Translations under genes and position numbers: made by a program | Source: Mycobacterium sp. | Lineage (GTDB): Bacteria; Actinomycetota; Actinomycetes; Mycobacteriales; Mycobacteriaceae | DNA: 47,111 nucleotides | Direction of reading: 5' to 3' | Assembly (NCBI GenBank): GCA_019236925.1 | Contig: JAFAID010000667.1 | Coordinates: 1-47,111, forward strand | Shown here: positions 21,533-30,637 of the stretch, piece by piece | How positions within the stretch are numbered: the stretch's first letter is position 1 | Layout of the letters: each line of letters starts with the position of its first letter | The notes under the pieces: generated by a model | Database searches by the model: none | Seen by the model: only the letters and a program-made list of their open reading frames with translations | What the model was told of the DNA's origin: nothing

Positions 21533-22495
21533 CTAGATCGGCTCCCGATGCAACATCAAAAGCCCGTCGCTGCGGCCGGCGACCAACCGCTGATTGCGCA
21601 ATGTGGACCCGACCGCCACTCCGCCCTGGCCACGCCAGGCCGTGATCAGCCGGTCCACGCCGCGGATCTGCTTGTCGGTCAGCCCGATCGCGCCGCCGGC
21701 AAGCAGCCAGCTGCGGATGACACCACGACGTACCGGATCGGGCAGCGCCGCCAACACCTGAGTGTCGAGCCCCTCGGCGATCGCGGATGTGGTCATCGCC
21801 TGCGAGATCAGGGCATCGACCAGCTCGATGTCCTCGCGCAGCGCAGTGGCGGTGCGAGCCAGCGCCTCAGCGACGCCGCCACCGAGCACCTCTTCCAGCA
21901 GCGGCAGCACCTCATGGCGCAGCCGGGTCCGGGTGAAACGGCGGTCGGTGTTGTGCGGGTCCTGCCAGGCAGACACTCCCAGCTCCGTACACGCGGCGTG
22001 CGTCACGCTGCGCCGCACGCCCAGCAACGGCCGATACCAGGGCGGGTCGTAGGGGCGCATCCCCGCGATCGACCGGGCACCCGAACCGCGGCCCAGTCCG
22101 AGCAACACGGTCTCGGCCTGATCGTCGAGGGTGTGGGCCAACAGCACTGGGCGGTCGCCGCGGGCGGCCTCAAGCGCGCGGTAGCGGGCAGTGCGCGCCG
22201 CGCCCTCCGGCCCGCCGTCTTTGCTGACCTGTACGCAAAGCACTTGGGCGTCAACGCATCCCAATTCATCGGCTTGTCGCTGCGCGGTCGCGGCGATCGC
22301 TGCTGAGCCGGCTTGCAAACCGTGGTCCACGATCAACGCGGTGGTCGGCAACACGGCGGCTGCAATGCCGGTGAGCGCCAACGAGTCCGGGCCCCCGGAG
22401 AGTGCCACGCACCAGCGATCGGCAGCGGCGAGGTATTCCTTGGCGAACGCCGCCACAGCCGCGCGGAGCTCGGCTACAGCACCCTGTCGATCCAT
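21533..22495 (-). CDS. tilS: tRNA(Ile)-lysidine synthase
   Basis: Converts C34 of tRNA-Ile(CAU) to lysidine, so it reads AUA. The 320-residue protein has the PP-loop SGGPDSLAL near residue 35, IVDHGLQ, the [25 protein letters not shown] core, and [17 protein letters not shown], followed by the TilS substrate-binding domain ([20 protein letters not shown]). I start at the ATG at 22495 ([13 protein letters not shown]), which overlaps the end of the upstream metalloprotease gene by 22 nt; the frame open further upstream mirrors that gene. Confidence 0.95.
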   Translation of the reverse strand: MDRQGAVAELRAAVAAFAKEYLAAADRWCVALSGGPDSLALTGIAAAVLPTTALIVDHGLQAGSAAIAATAQRQADELGCVDAQVLCVQVSKDGGPEGAARTARYRALEAARGDRPVLLAHTLDDQAETVLLGLGRGSGARSIAGMRPYDPPWYRPLLGVRRSVTHAACTELGVSAWQDPHNTDRRFTRTRLRHEVLPLLEEVLGGGVAEALARTATALREDIELVDALISQAMTTSAIAEGLDTQVLAALPDPVRRGVIRSWLLAGGAIGLTDKQIRGVDRLITAWRGQGGVAVGSTLRNQRLVAGRSDGLLMLHREPI

Positions 22496-23544
22496 CGTTG
22501 CGGGTATTCGATCTCGGTCGGCCGGGGCAGCGTGTCCGGACCGGTCCACACGGTGTTGAACCGCTCCATCCCGACCCGGCCCACGACATGGTCGACGAAC
22601 GCCTTGCCCCGGGTGTACTGGCTCAACTTGGCGTCGATGCCCAGCAACGCGCGCACCAGCCGTTGCAGCGGTGGCTGCTTGCGGTGCCGACGTTCGTCGA
22701 AGCGGCTCCGGATGGTCGCCACCGACGGAACCACAACGGGGCCAACCGCATCCATCACGTGGTCGGCGTGGCCCTCCAACAACGTGCCCAGCACCAACAG
22801 CTGATCCAGGGCCTCGCGCTGAGGGTCGGACTGCACGGCGCGCAGCAACCCCAGAACTCCCCTCGAGTGTGGGTCGGGGTCGGCCGGCGATGGTTCGCCG
22901 CGGCCGCGGACGAAGTCGGCCAGCCGGCTGAGCACCCGCGTAACGTCTTCGCTGCCCTCTTGAGTCAACACACCCAGCGCTTGCGACATGTAGCCGGATA
23001 GCCACGGATTGGCGGTGAACTGCACCCGATGGGTGACCTCGTGCAAACATACCCACAACCGGAAATCGGATGGCTCCACCCGCAATTGCCGTTCGACCGC
23101 AATGACGTTGGGATACACCAGCAACAGGCACCCGCCATCGTTGAACGGGTCGTACTGGCCGAGGATCCCCGTCGCCACGAATGCCAGCACGGCACCGGTC
23201 TGCGCGCCGGTGACCCGTCCGGAGATAGCGCCCCGCGGCTTGTCGGTTCCGCCGGTCATGACCCGCATCGACTCGGCGGCCGCCTGGATCCACCCCGGCC
23301 GGTCGACAATCCGGGCTTCGGGAACGACGCCGTTGGTGTGCAGACCGGTGATGTCGCGCACCGGCGGTTCGGCAGCTTTGGCGGCGGCAGCGAGGTTGTC
23401 GACCACCTGGCGACGGGTGTAGTCAGTGGACGGCGGGCCGGGACGAGCGAGCCACTGGCCGACCGTCGCCGCGAATCCCCAGTCGACAGTGCGCCCCAGG
23501 GTCAGGTCCGGCGCGGCGGTCACGTTGCGCATCCACATGACCAT
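22474..23544 (-). CDS. Zinc-dependent metalloprotease of the DUF2342 family
   Basis: Actinobacterial gluzincin-like protein of unknown substrate, at the place of M. tuberculosis Rv3626c. The zinc site is LHEVTHRVQF (HExxH) with a downstream EGHADHVMD that could give the third ligand. Other conserved blocks are LTLGRTVDWGF and PSTDYTRRQVVDNLAAAAK. About 356 residues if started at the ATG at 23544; ATGs at 23538 and 23532 are equally possible and nearer to the conserved start. None has a clear ribosome-binding site. It overlaps dacB upstream by 23-25 nt at that start and tilS downstream, which implies coupled translation. Confidence 0.88.
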   Translation of the reverse strand: MVMWMRNVTAAPDLTLGRTVDWGFAATVGQWLARPGPPSTDYTRRQVVDNLAAAAKAAEPPVRDITGLHTNGVVPEARIVDRPGWIQAAAESMRVMTGGTDKPRGAISGRVTGAQTGAVLAFVATGILGQYDPFNDGGCLLLVYPNVIAVERQLRVEPSDFRLWVCLHEVTHRVQFTANPWLSGYMSQALGVLTQEGSEDVTRVLSRLADFVRGRGEPSPADPDPHSRGVLGLLRAVQSDPQREALDQLLVLGTLLEGHADHVMDAVGPVVVPSVATIRSRFDERRHRKQPPLQRLVRALLGIDAKLSQYTRGKAFVDHVVGRVGMERFNTVWTGPDTLPRPTEIEYPQRWIDRVL

Positions 23545-24908
23545 AGGGTGCTGGCCACCGCGTCGATCGCCGTGCGGCCGGTCGGGCCGGCGGCATTGGA
23601 GATCAGTGCGAAGGTCAACACCCGTCCACTGCGGTCGGTCACCACCCCAGCTAACGCGTTGATCGCCGTCAGTGAGCCGGTTTTGGCCCGCAACCACCCG
23701 GCCACCGGTCCGGCGTTGGCCGTCGCGTCCAGGAACCGGTCGGACAGCGTGCCGCTGCCACCGGCGATCGGCAACAGGTCCAGCAGCGGCCGCAGCGTCG
23801 GCTGGTCCGGCCCCGCTGCCGCTTGCACCACGGCGTCGAGGGTCTTGGCGGAGAGCCGGTCGTCGACGGACAGCCCACTGGAGTCCTGCAATGCGGCGCC
23901 GCTGGTGTCGACGTGCGCGAGGCTCAATCGGTTGGTCACCGCCTCGACGGCGCCGGTGAAGCTCAGCGACCGATGCATCGACGCGGCCACTTCACGGGCA
24001 ATGCATTCGGCCATCACGTTGTCGGAGACGCTCATCATCTCGTTCAGTCGCTCGATCAGCGGCGCCGACTGAACAGCCCCCAGCTGCCGCGCACCGGCGG
24101 GTGTGGGACGGCTGACGATGGTCACCTGCCGCGGGTCAACGCCGAGCGCGGTGGCCAGCGCGTGTCCGGCGTCCAGGGCCGGTGTCACCGACCGGCGGGA
24201 CTCGTCGGTCGCCGGCTGGATGCGTCCGGCGTCGAGCATCACCGATTCGATCGGCGCGATATCGCCGCCCTCTATGTCCGCCGGATCCCAGCCCGGCGCC
24301 ATGGTCGGGCCGGTGAACAGCGAGGTGTCCACCTGCACTGCCGTCGGGCTCACCCCGCTCCGGCGTACCTGGTCGGCCAGATCGCTGATGCGCGCCGCAC
24401 CGTGATACCAGGTGTCCTGCCCCGGCGGAGCGCCCGAAAGCGTCGGGTCGCCACCGCCCACCAGCACGACGGTGCCGGGCTGGTCGGCGGCCACCACTCG
24501 AGTGGTAACCCGAGCCTCGCGGTCCAGTGCCAGCAGCGCGGCGGCGCTGGTGAGCGTTTTGTTCGTCGACGCCGGCTGCAGCAGCACGTCGTCTTGCTGC
24601 TGCCAGAGTTCTTTGGCGGTCATCGCGTCGGTGATCCGGCCGCCCAGCTTGCCCAGGTTTGGGTCGGCCACCACCGCCGCCAGCGTCGCGGCCAGCCCTG
24701 ATTTGGTCGGCAGCGGCGCGGTGGCGGCCGCCGGGACGATGCTCGGCTTGGCCGTGACAGCCGGCGGCGGGGGTGGGATCTGGGCGCCGCTTGCGCCGCG
24801 GCCGCTGGCGGTGAACACCGCCGTTCCCGCGACCACGGCGGCAACGATCGCCAGCACGCCCACACCCACCATCAGGTGTGTAGACGACCGCCACTGAGTG
24901 GGACGCAT
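23520..24908 (-). CDS. dacB: D-alanyl-D-alanine carboxypeptidase/endopeptidase (PBP4 family)
   Basis: Trims peptidoglycan stem peptides outside the membrane. The 462 residues start with an uncleaved-type signal anchor (HLMVGVGVLAIVAAVVAGTAVF, about 11-32) and a Pro-rich linker. The three penicillin-binding motifs follow: SxxK in PASTNKTL (Ser114, Lys117), SxN in SVSDNVMAE, and KTG in LRAKTGSLTAINAL. The large insertion between the first two motifs is typical of PBP4. The ATG at 24908 has the ribosome-binding site AGGAGA a few bases upstream. It begins a minus-strand operon dacB-metalloprotease-tilS-hpt, divergent from ppa. Confidence 0.95.
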   Translation of the reverse strand: MRPTQWRSSTHLMVGVGVLAIVAAVVAGTAVFTASGRGASGAQIPPPPPAVTAKPSIVPAAATAPLPTKSGLAATLAAVVADPNLGKLGGRITDAMTAKELWQQQDDVLLQPASTNKTLTSAAALLALDREARVTTRVVAADQPGTVVLVGGGDPTLSGAPPGQDTWYHGAARISDLADQVRRSGVSPTAVQVDTSLFTGPTMAPGWDPADIEGGDIAPIESVMLDAGRIQPATDESRRSVTPALDAGHALATALGVDPRQVTIVSRPTPAGARQLGAVQSAPLIERLNEMMSVSDNVMAECIAREVAASMHRSLSFTGAVEAVTNRLSLAHVDTSGAALQDSSGLSVDDRLSAKTLDAVVQAAAGPDQPTLRPLLDLLPIAGGSGTLSDRFLDATANAGPVAGWLRAKTGSLTAINALAGVVTDRSGRVLTFALISNAAGPTGRTAIDAVASTLWSCGCAT

Positions 24909-24975
24909 GACTCTCCTGACTCCTTTGCGCCTATTGTGCCGAAACACCTGCCGACCCACGTCTGCGGGAGCCGCG

Positions 24976-25002
24976 TTGCGTACCCGATCCCTGGACTAGG
25001 GT
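24976..25002 (+). promoter_or_regulatory. Possible ppa promoter
   Basis: TTGCGT (24976-24981) and TAGGGT (24997-25002) are separated by 15 bp, followed by a perfect 10-bp direct repeat (CTCGACAAGG twice, about 25008-25027). The spacer is short for SigA, so only the -10 may be meaningful. The 160-bp gap also serves dacB on the other strand. Confidence 0.35.
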
Positions 25003-25068
25003 TGACGCTCGACAAGGCTCGACAAGGGCCGACGAGCAGCGATCACCCCAGCCGAAGGAGCCGAGACG

Positions 25069-25557
25069 GTGGAATTCGACGTCATCATCGAGATCCCCAA
25101 GGGTTCACGAAACAAGTACGAGGTCGACCACGAGACGGGACGAGTTTTCCTGGACCGCTATCTCTACACGTCGATGGCCTATCCGACCGATTACGGCTTC
25201 ATCGACGACAGCCTGGGCGAAGACGGCGACCCGCTGGACGTCCTGATGCTGCTTACCCAATCGGTGTTCCCGGGTGTGCTGGTCAAGGCACGTCCGGTGG
25301 CCATGTTCCGGATGACCGACGAAGCCGGCGGCGACGACAAGGTGCTGTGTGTTCCGGCCAACGACCACCGTTGGGAACACATCCAGGACATCGGAGACGT
25401 CCCGGAGTTCGAGCTGGACCAGATCAAGCACTTCTTCACGCAGTACAAGGCGCTCGAGCCGGGCAAGTTCGTGAAAGCCGCAGACTGGGTGGGCCGCAAA
25501 GAAGCCGAAGAAGAGGTGCTGCGGTCCCAGGAGCGGTTCAAGACCACCGGGCACTGA
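25069..25557 (+). CDS. ppa: Inorganic pyrophosphatase, family I
   Basis: Hydrolyses pyrophosphate released by biosynthesis, pulling those reactions forward. The 162 residues carry the family signature [10 protein letters not shown], with the metal-binding aspartates, and the substrate-binding [14 protein letters not shown] near the N-terminus. [17 protein letters not shown] follows. It starts at GTG ([12 protein letters not shown]) with GAAGGAG 8 nt upstream. The esterase-like gene begins 13 nt after the stop, probably on the same transcript. Confidence 0.98.
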   Translation: MEFDVIIEIPKGSRNKYEVDHETGRVFLDRYLYTSMAYPTDYGFIDDSLGEDGDPLDVLMLLTQSVFPGVLVKARPVAMFRMTDEAGGDDKVLCVPANDHRWEHIQDIGDVPEFELDQIKHFFTQYKALEPGKFVKAADWVGRKEAEEEVLRSQERFKTTGH

Positions 25558-25570
25558 CACCACAGCAGCG

Positions 25571-26728
25571 ATGACCGATCGCGACGACGAGGTCGTACAC
25601 GGCCACAGCGACACGCGGTTCGCCGATGTCAGATCCGCGCTCGCCGAAGCGATCACCTCCGGCGAAGAGGTCGGCGCAGCGATCGCCATCGACATCGACG
25701 GTGCGAACGTCGTCGACATCTGGAGCGGTCACACCGACGCCGCCAAGACCGTCGAGTGGAGCAAAGACACCATCATCAACGTGTGGTCATCGACCAAGAC
25801 GGTGACCAGTCTGGCCGCGCTGATGCTCGTCGACCGCGGCCTGATCGAGCTCTCCGCGCCGGTCGCCAGGTATTGGCCGGAGTTCGCCGCAAACGGCAAG
25901 CAGGACACCGAGATTCGGCACATCCTGTCGCATACGTCGGGAGTATCCGGCTGGGAATCGCCATTTCGCACCGAGGACATGTACGACTGGGAGAAGTCGA
26001 CCGCCGCGCTGGCCGCGCAGGCGCCCTGGTGGCCGCCCGGCACCGCTTCGGGGTATCACGCCCACAACCATGGTCACCTGATCGGTGAAGTCCTGCGCCG
26101 GGTCACCGGCAAGATGCTCAAAGAATTCGTCCACGAAGAGATCGCGGGGCCCCTGGGCGCCGACTTTCAGATCGGCGCCCGGCCAGCGGACTTTGGCCGA
26201 ATCGCGGAGGTCATCCCGCCGCCGCCACTCGAGTTGCCACTGGACCAGTTGCCCGAAGACAGCCCGATGCGCAAGACGTTCACCGGCCCACCGCCCAACG
26301 CCGAGGCGGCGAACACCGCAGCCTGGCGCCAGGCCGACCTCGGAGCGCTGAACGGCCACGGCAATGCTCGCTCGCTGGCGCGCACTCTCTCAGCGGTCGC
26401 ATTGGGCGGCAAGGCAAATGGTGTCGGGCTGCTGCATCCCGACACCATCGAAATGATCTTCACCGTCCAATCCGACGGCGTCGACCAGGTTCTCGGCGTG
26501 CCGCTGCGCTGGGGCATGGGCTACGGCTTGCCCAAGCCCGAAACCATCCCTTACTTGCCCGACGAGAAAATCTGCTTCTGGGGCGGCTGGGGCGGCTCGA
26601 TGGTGCTGATCGACCACGACCGTCGCACCACCGTGGCCTACGTGATGAACAAAATGGGACCCGGCGTTCTCGGCTCTGAGCGAACAGCCAAGTCCACGAC
26701 GTTGATCTACGAGGCTTTGGGGTCGTAA
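25571..26728 (+). CDS. Serine beta-lactamase-fold esterase (class C-like, LipL/LipE type)
   Basis: Probably an esterase rather than a drug-inactivating enzyme. The 385 residues show the SxxK nucleophile in VWSSTKTVTSLAALML (about residues 74-77), a tyrosine motif in SGYHAHNHGHLIGEVLR replacing YxN, and the C-terminal FWGGWGGSMVLIDHDRRTTVAYVMNKMG. No signal peptide is visible, so it should act in the cytoplasm. Several such lip proteins exist in mycobacteria, so I do not give a symbol. It follows ppa closely and has no ribosome-binding site of note. Confidence 0.88.
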   Translation: MTDRDDEVVHGHSDTRFADVRSALAEAITSGEEVGAAIAIDIDGANVVDIWSGHTDAAKTVEWSKDTIINVWSSTKTVTSLAALMLVDRGLIELSAPVARYWPEFAANGKQDTEIRHILSHTSGVSGWESPFRTEDMYDWEKSTAALAAQAPWWPPGTASGYHAHNHGHLIGEVLRRVTGKMLKEFVHEEIAGPLGADFQIGARPADFGRIAEVIPPPPLELPLDQLPEDSPMRKTFTGPPPNAEAANTAAWRQADLGALNGHGNARSLARTLSAVALGGKANGVGLLHPDTIEMIFTVQSDGVDQVLGVPLRWGMGYGLPKPETIPYLPDEKICFWGGWGGSMVLIDHDRRTTVAYVMNKMGPGVLGSERTAKSTTLIYEALGS

Positions 26729-26758
26729 CGCCACCGTCGCAAGTGGCATCCTGACAAT

Positions 26759-27451
26759 GTGGGCCCGCTGTTTCATTTCGCCGCGAATTTCTGGTGGTTG
26801 GTGTTCCCGCTGGGTGGCGCGATCGGCGGGAGCGTCCGCGCCGTCGCGGCGGCCAACGAACGCCGGGCCGAGCGACGGCTGGAACGGTACCGGCTGAAGC
26901 AGCAGGCCAAGATCGCAATCGCGGAAGCATCCGGGCGGAAGCGCAACAACGAGGACGGCTACCGGCGCGAGATCGCCAAACTCCTGGCCGCGCATGATCG
27001 GACCGACGCGCGCTGGCTGGACTATGAGGTCGACATCGCCAAACTGCTCGACTTCCCGTTGATGACCGACATGCGGAATCCGCTGACCGTCGCTTTCCAC
27101 AACGCCAGGCGGGAGGCCGATCTGCTGCGCCCCGAACGGCTCGAGGACCTGCTCCGCGATCGGGCCGCGCAACTGGAATACCGCGACGCCGTGCACGATT
27201 ACGTCAGCGCCTTCGAGATCGCCGAGGCCGAAGCGATTCGCCGGCGGCGCAGCGATTTCTCCGAAGACGACCAACAGCGGCTGGCGCGAGCCCAGCACCT
27301 GCTGCAGCTTGCCCAAGACGACGCCGCTTCCCCGCAGGAACGCCAGAACGCCTACGCGCGGGCCAGCAGAGAACTCGACGGGCTGATCATATTGCCGGCC
27401 CCGGCGCGGGCCAGCATCGAACGACGCATCGCCGGTCAGATCGAGGCGTAG
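26759..27451 (+). CDS. Hypothetical protein with N-terminal membrane segment and coiled coil
   Basis: I do not recognise this 230-residue protein. It begins with a short hydrophobic stretch (FHFAANFWWLVFPLGGAIGG). Nearly 200 strongly charged residues rich in Arg, Ala, Glu and Leu follow, predicted helical, with likely coiled coils around NERRAERRLERYRLKQQAKI and in the C-terminal third. A conserved-looking middle reads DYEVDIAKLLDFPLMTDM. It starts at GTG 30 nt after the esterase stop with no clear ribosome-binding site. It runs tail to tail with terC, 4 nt apart. Confidence 0.75.
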   Translation: MGPLFHFAANFWWLVFPLGGAIGGSVRAVAAANERRAERRLERYRLKQQAKIAIAEASGRKRNNEDGYRREIAKLLAAHDRTDARWLDYEVDIAKLLDFPLMTDMRNPLTVAFHNARREADLLRPERLEDLLRDRAAQLEYRDAVHDYVSAFEIAEAEAIRRRRSDFSEDDQQRLARAQHLLQLAQDDAASPQERQNAYARASRELDGLIILPAPARASIERRIAGQIEA

Positions 27452-27455
27452 TGGC

Positions 27456-28424
27456 CTAATCGTTGGCGGCGGCCCGGGTGGCATAGAGGCTGGCGGCTGC
27501 GGTGACGACGACGATCACCACGATGACCGCCAGCGTGAGCAACGTCGGGACCTCAGGAACGTCGACGTGCTTGCCCCCGTTGATGAACGGCAGATCGTTT
27601 TCCCGCAACGCCTGCAGTATCAGCTTGATCCCGATGAACAACAGGATGACGCCCAGGCCTTTGGAGAGATAAACCATCCGCTGCAACAGATTTGCGAGCA
27701 TGAAGTACAGCTGCCGGAGGCCCATCAAGGCGAATACGTTGGCGGCAAACACCAAATAGGGCTCGCGGGTGAGCCCGAAAATCGCGGGAATGGAATCCAG
27801 GGCGAAGATCAGGTCGGCGACGCCGAGCGCGAGGACGACGAGAAACATCGGAGTGATCGACCGCTTCGACCCGTCATTGACAAAGAGCTTGAGACCATGC
27901 CAGTTATCCGTGGCATTCAAGTGGTTGCGAGCGAACCGGACGGCCGCGTTCTCCACGCTCGTGCCGTGCTCGACGCCGCGTGCCAATCTGACCGCGGTGT
28001 AAACCAGAAATGCGCCGAAAAGGTAGAAAACCCAGGAGAACCGCTGGATTGCCGCTGCGCCGAGCGCGATGAAGATGCCCCGCAAAATCAGCGCAATCAC
28101 GATGCCGACGAGCAACGCTTGCCGCTGATAGACCTTGGGCACGTTGAAGCTCGTCATGATGATGACGAAGACGAACAAATTGTCGATCGACAGGCTGTAC
28201 TCAGTGAGCCATCCCGCGAAGAACTGCAGGGCCAACTGGTGGCCATGGAAGTACCCCGTCCAGATCCCGAAGCACACCGCGAGTCCGACATAGGCGGACA
28301 ACGCGATCGCGCAATTGCGCATTGTCGGTTCCCCGGACCGCCGCGCCACCACGGCGACGTCGGACAACAGCACTGCGGTCGTCACACCCAACGTGACGAC
28401 CCATTCGAGCAGGGACACGAACAA
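27456..28424 (-). CDS. TerC-family integral membrane protein (probable manganese exporter)
   Basis: The 322 residues contain about nine hydrophobic segments and the family core FFAGWLTEYSLSIDNLFVFVIIM plus VLALGVADLIFALDSIPAIFGLTRE, with the paired acidic residues thought to bind metal. TerC proteins such as E. coli Alx export Mn2+. I start it at TTG 28424 (FVSLLEWVVTLGVTTAVLL) because GGAGG (28430-28434) lies 6 nt before it; a GTG at 28418 is too far from that site. The frame is open another 96 codons upstream, but that DNA is the riboswitch leader. Regulation by the riboswitch at 28456-28571 fits a manganese role. Confidence 0.92.
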   Translation of the reverse strand: MFVSLLEWVVTLGVTTAVLLSDVAVVARRSGEPTMRNCAIALSAYVGLAVCFGIWTGYFHGHQLALQFFAGWLTEYSLSIDNLFVFVIIMTSFNVPKVYQRQALLVGIVIALILRGIFIALGAAAIQRFSWVFYLFGAFLVYTAVRLARGVEHGTSVENAAVRFARNHLNATDNWHGLKLFVNDGSKRSITPMFLVVLALGVADLIFALDSIPAIFGLTREPYLVFAANVFALMGLRQLYFMLANLLQRMVYLSKGLGVILLFIGIKLILQALRENDLPFINGGKHVDVPEVPTLLTLAVIVVIVVVTAAASLYATRAAAND

Positions 28425-28455
28425 CGGGGGCCTCCGGTCGCTGAAGTGCAATGCA

Positions 28456-28571
28456 ACGCCAGAGGTCTCTTCCACCGTCGCGACCAGAGTCGCAAAGGCC
28501 CGCGGCCCCGGTCGCCCGGCTGTGGGTGACGTGATGACGACACCGCGGCAGAGGAATACTCCCCTCCGCGC
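28456..28571 (-). ncRNA. yybP-ykoY (manganese-sensing) riboswitch upstream of terC
   Basis: On the minus strand the leader starts GCGCGGAGG, which pairs with CCTCTGGCGT at the 3' end (28456-28465) to form the closing helix P1. Inside P1 is the conserved loop GGGGAGTA (28557-28564), followed by GTGTCGTCATCACG and, just before the closing strand, GGAAGAGACCTC. These are the landmarks of the yybP-ykoY class, which binds Mn2+ and typically controls manganese exporters including TerC proteins. The terC ribosome-binding site lies about 22 nt after P1, so translational or transcriptional control is possible. Confidence 0.8.
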
Positions 28572-28638
28572 ACAGTCTGTCAGGTCGGGGTCGTCGCAGC
28601 TTGCTGAGCACGGCAATGGCTGTGAGTATTTTCGAACC

Positions 28639-29892
28639 GTGACCGAAGTGGGCGGCCCGGCCGCTGCCTCCGTCAGCCCGATCGCACGCGGCAGCGTGGC
28701 CAGGGTGGGCACGGCGACCGTGCTGACGGCCCTGTGCGGCTACGCAGTGGTCTACCTGGCGGCCCGTGATCTGGCGCCGGCCGGCTTTTCGGTCTTCGCG
28801 GTTTTCTGGGGAGCGTTCGGTTTGGTCACCGGATCGGCCAATGGCCTTTTGCAGGAAACCACGCGGGAAGTCCGCGCCGCTGGCTACCTGGACGTCTTGC
28901 CGGGGCGACGCACGCACCCACTGCGGGTTGCCGGGATGGTCGGGATCGGCGCAGCCGTGCTGATCGCCGCAAGCTCCCCGCTGTGGAGCAGTCGGGTGTT
29001 CGCCGAAGCCCAATGGCTTTCGATGGGCCTGCTCAGCGTCGGGCTGGCCGGGTTCTGCCTGCACGCCACGTTGCTGGGCATGCTGGCCGGGACCAACCGC
29101 TGGACCCAGTACGGGGCGCTGATGGTCACCGATGCCGTCATCCGGGTGGCGGTCGCGGTGGCTACCTTCGTGATCGGCTGGGGTCTGGTGGGGTTCTTGT
29201 GGGCCACCGTCGCGGGGGCGGTCGCGTGGCTGATCATGATCGTGGTCTCGCCGACGACCCGGGCGGCGGCCCGGCTGCTGACCCCCGGCGGCACCGCGAC
29301 ATTCCTGCGCGGCGCAGCCCATTCGATCACCGCGGCTGGCGCCAGCGCCATTCTGGTGATGGGTTTTCCGGTGCTGCTGAAGGCGACCTCCAACCAGCTC
29401 GGCGCCGAAGGCGGGGTGGTCATCCTGGCGGTCACCTTGACCCGCGCGCCGCTGCTGGTACCGCTGACCGCGATGCAGGGCAACCTGATCGCGCACTTCG
29501 TCGACGAGCGAAGCACGCGGCTTCGGGCGCTGATCGCGCCGGCGGCGCTGGTCGGCGGGATCGGCGCGCTCGGCGTTCTGACCGCGGGCCTGGTCGGCCC
29601 CTGGCTGCTGCGGGTCGGCTTCGGGCCCGACTACCACGCGCCCGGCGCGCTGTTGGCCTGGTTGACCGCCGCCGCGGTGGCCATCGCCATGCTGACCCTG
29701 ACCGGCGCCGCCACGGTTGCGGCGGCGTTGCATCGCGCTTACGCGCTCGGCTGGGTCGGGGCGACGCTGGCCTCGACACTGTTGCTGTTGTTGCCGCTGC
29801 CGCTGGAGACCCGCACCGTGGTCGCGTTGTTGTGCGGTCCGGTGGTCGGGATCGGGGTGCATCTCGCCGCGCTGTCGCGCGCCGGCGGCTGA
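28639..29892 (+). CDS. Polysaccharide-biosynthesis flippase-like membrane protein
   Basis: The 417 residues contain about 12 hydrophobic segments (from VGTATVLTALCGYAVVYLAAR to TVVALLCGPVVGIGVHLAAL) in the pattern of MOP-superfamily lipid-linked oligosaccharide flippases. It holds the position of M. tuberculosis Rv3630, directly before ppgS, so a plausible job is moving polyprenyl-phosphate-linked amino sugar across the membrane; that is inference. I start at the GTG at 28639 (MTEVGGPAAASVSPIARGS), since the frame upstream overlaps the terC leader. The gene is divergent from terC with about 70 bp between its start and the riboswitch. Confidence 0.82.
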   Translation: MTEVGGPAAASVSPIARGSVARVGTATVLTALCGYAVVYLAARDLAPAGFSVFAVFWGAFGLVTGSANGLLQETTREVRAAGYLDVLPGRRTHPLRVAGMVGIGAAVLIAASSPLWSSRVFAEAQWLSMGLLSVGLAGFCLHATLLGMLAGTNRWTQYGALMVTDAVIRVAVAVATFVIGWGLVGFLWATVAGAVAWLIMIVVSPTTRAAARLLTPGGTATFLRGAAHSITAAGASAILVMGFPVLLKATSNQLGAEGGVVILAVTLTRAPLLVPLTAMQGNLIAHFVDERSTRLRALIAPAALVGGIGALGVLTAGLVGPWLLRVGFGPDYHAPGALLAWLTAAAVAIAMLTLTGAATVAAALHRAYALGWVGATLASTLLLLLPLPLETRTVVALLCGPVVGIGVHLAALSRAGG

Positions 29893-29935
29893 TCAGCCGA
29901 GCTGGGGGAACAGGCGTGTAGCTTGTGGGCTTGAA

Positions 29936-30637
29936 ATGCACGAAATGCTCAGCGACACGCGCAACGTCTGGATCGTCGTCCCGGCGTTCAATGAAGCCGG
30001 CGTCATCGGGGACGTCATCGCAGATCTGCGCTCGATTTTCCCGAATGTGGTGTGTGTGGATGACGGCAGCCGCGACGACACCGGTGACACCGCGCTGCGG
30101 GCCGGCGCGACTCTGGTACGCCACCCGGTGAACCTCGGCCAGGGCGCGGCCATCCAGACCGGCGTCGAGTACGCCCGGCGCCAGCCCGGCGCGCAGGTCT
30201 TCGCCACCTTCGACGCCGACGGCCAGCACCGGGTGAAGGACCTCGTCACGATGATCGACCGGCTCGGCGCCGGCGATGTCGACGTGGTCATCGGAACTCG
30301 ATTCGGCCCAGGCGTCACCAGGCCTCCGCTACCGAAACGCATTGTTTTGCAGACCGCCGCCCGGTTGAGCCCGCGCGGCCGCAGGCTGGGATTGACCGAC
30401 ACCAACAACGGCCTGAGGGTGTTCAACAAGACCGTCGCCGACGGGCTGGACATCACCATGAGCGGGATGAGCCACGCCACCGAATTCATCATGCTGATCG
30501 CCGAAAACCATTGGCGTGTGGCCGAAGAACCCGTCGAGGTGCTTTACACCGAATACTCGAAATCCAAGGGCCAGCCACTGCTCAACGGCGTGAACATCAT
30601 CTTTGACGGGTTCATACGAGGAAGGACGCCGCGATGA
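29936..30637 (+). CDS. ppgS: Family 2 glycosyltransferase, polyprenyl-phospho-GalNAc synthase type
   Basis: By place and sequence the counterpart of M. tuberculosis Rv3631 (PpgS), which loads N-acetylgalactosamine on polyprenyl phosphate for the galactosamine of arabinogalactan. The 233 residues have the GT-A start VWIVVPAFNEAGVIGDVIADL, CVDDGSRDDTGDTA, the metal-binding FDADGQH, and LTDTNNGLRVFNKTVADGL. There is no C-terminal membrane anchor, in line with the need for the small membrane partner that follows. I use the ATG at 29936; another lies three codons on. The stop overlaps the start of the next gene (ATGA). Confidence 0.87.
   Translation: MHEMLSDTRNVWIVVPAFNEAGVIGDVIADLRSIFPNVVCVDDGSRDDTGDTALRAGATLVRHPVNLGQGAAIQTGVEYARRQPGAQVFATFDADGQHRVKDLVTMIDRLGAGDVDVVIGTRFGPGVTRPPLPKRIVLQTAARLSPRGRRLGLTDTNNGLRVFNKTVADGLDITMSGMSHATEFIMLIAENHWRVAEEPVEVLYTEYSKSKGQPLLNGVNIIFDGFIRGRTPR

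Noticed and set aside
25571..26728. Beta-lactamase resistance gene
   Set aside because: It has the SxxK fold but no signal peptide and no YxN motif, and resembles the mycobacterial Lip esterases.
28425..28712. 96-codon N-terminal extension of terC
   Set aside because: It covers the riboswitch leader, and family homology starts only at 28424.
28201..29862. 553-codon minus-strand frame opposite the flippase
   Set aside because: Composition is low-complexity (Gln, Arg, Gly, Asp), with no domain, and it crosses the riboswitch and terC in another frame.
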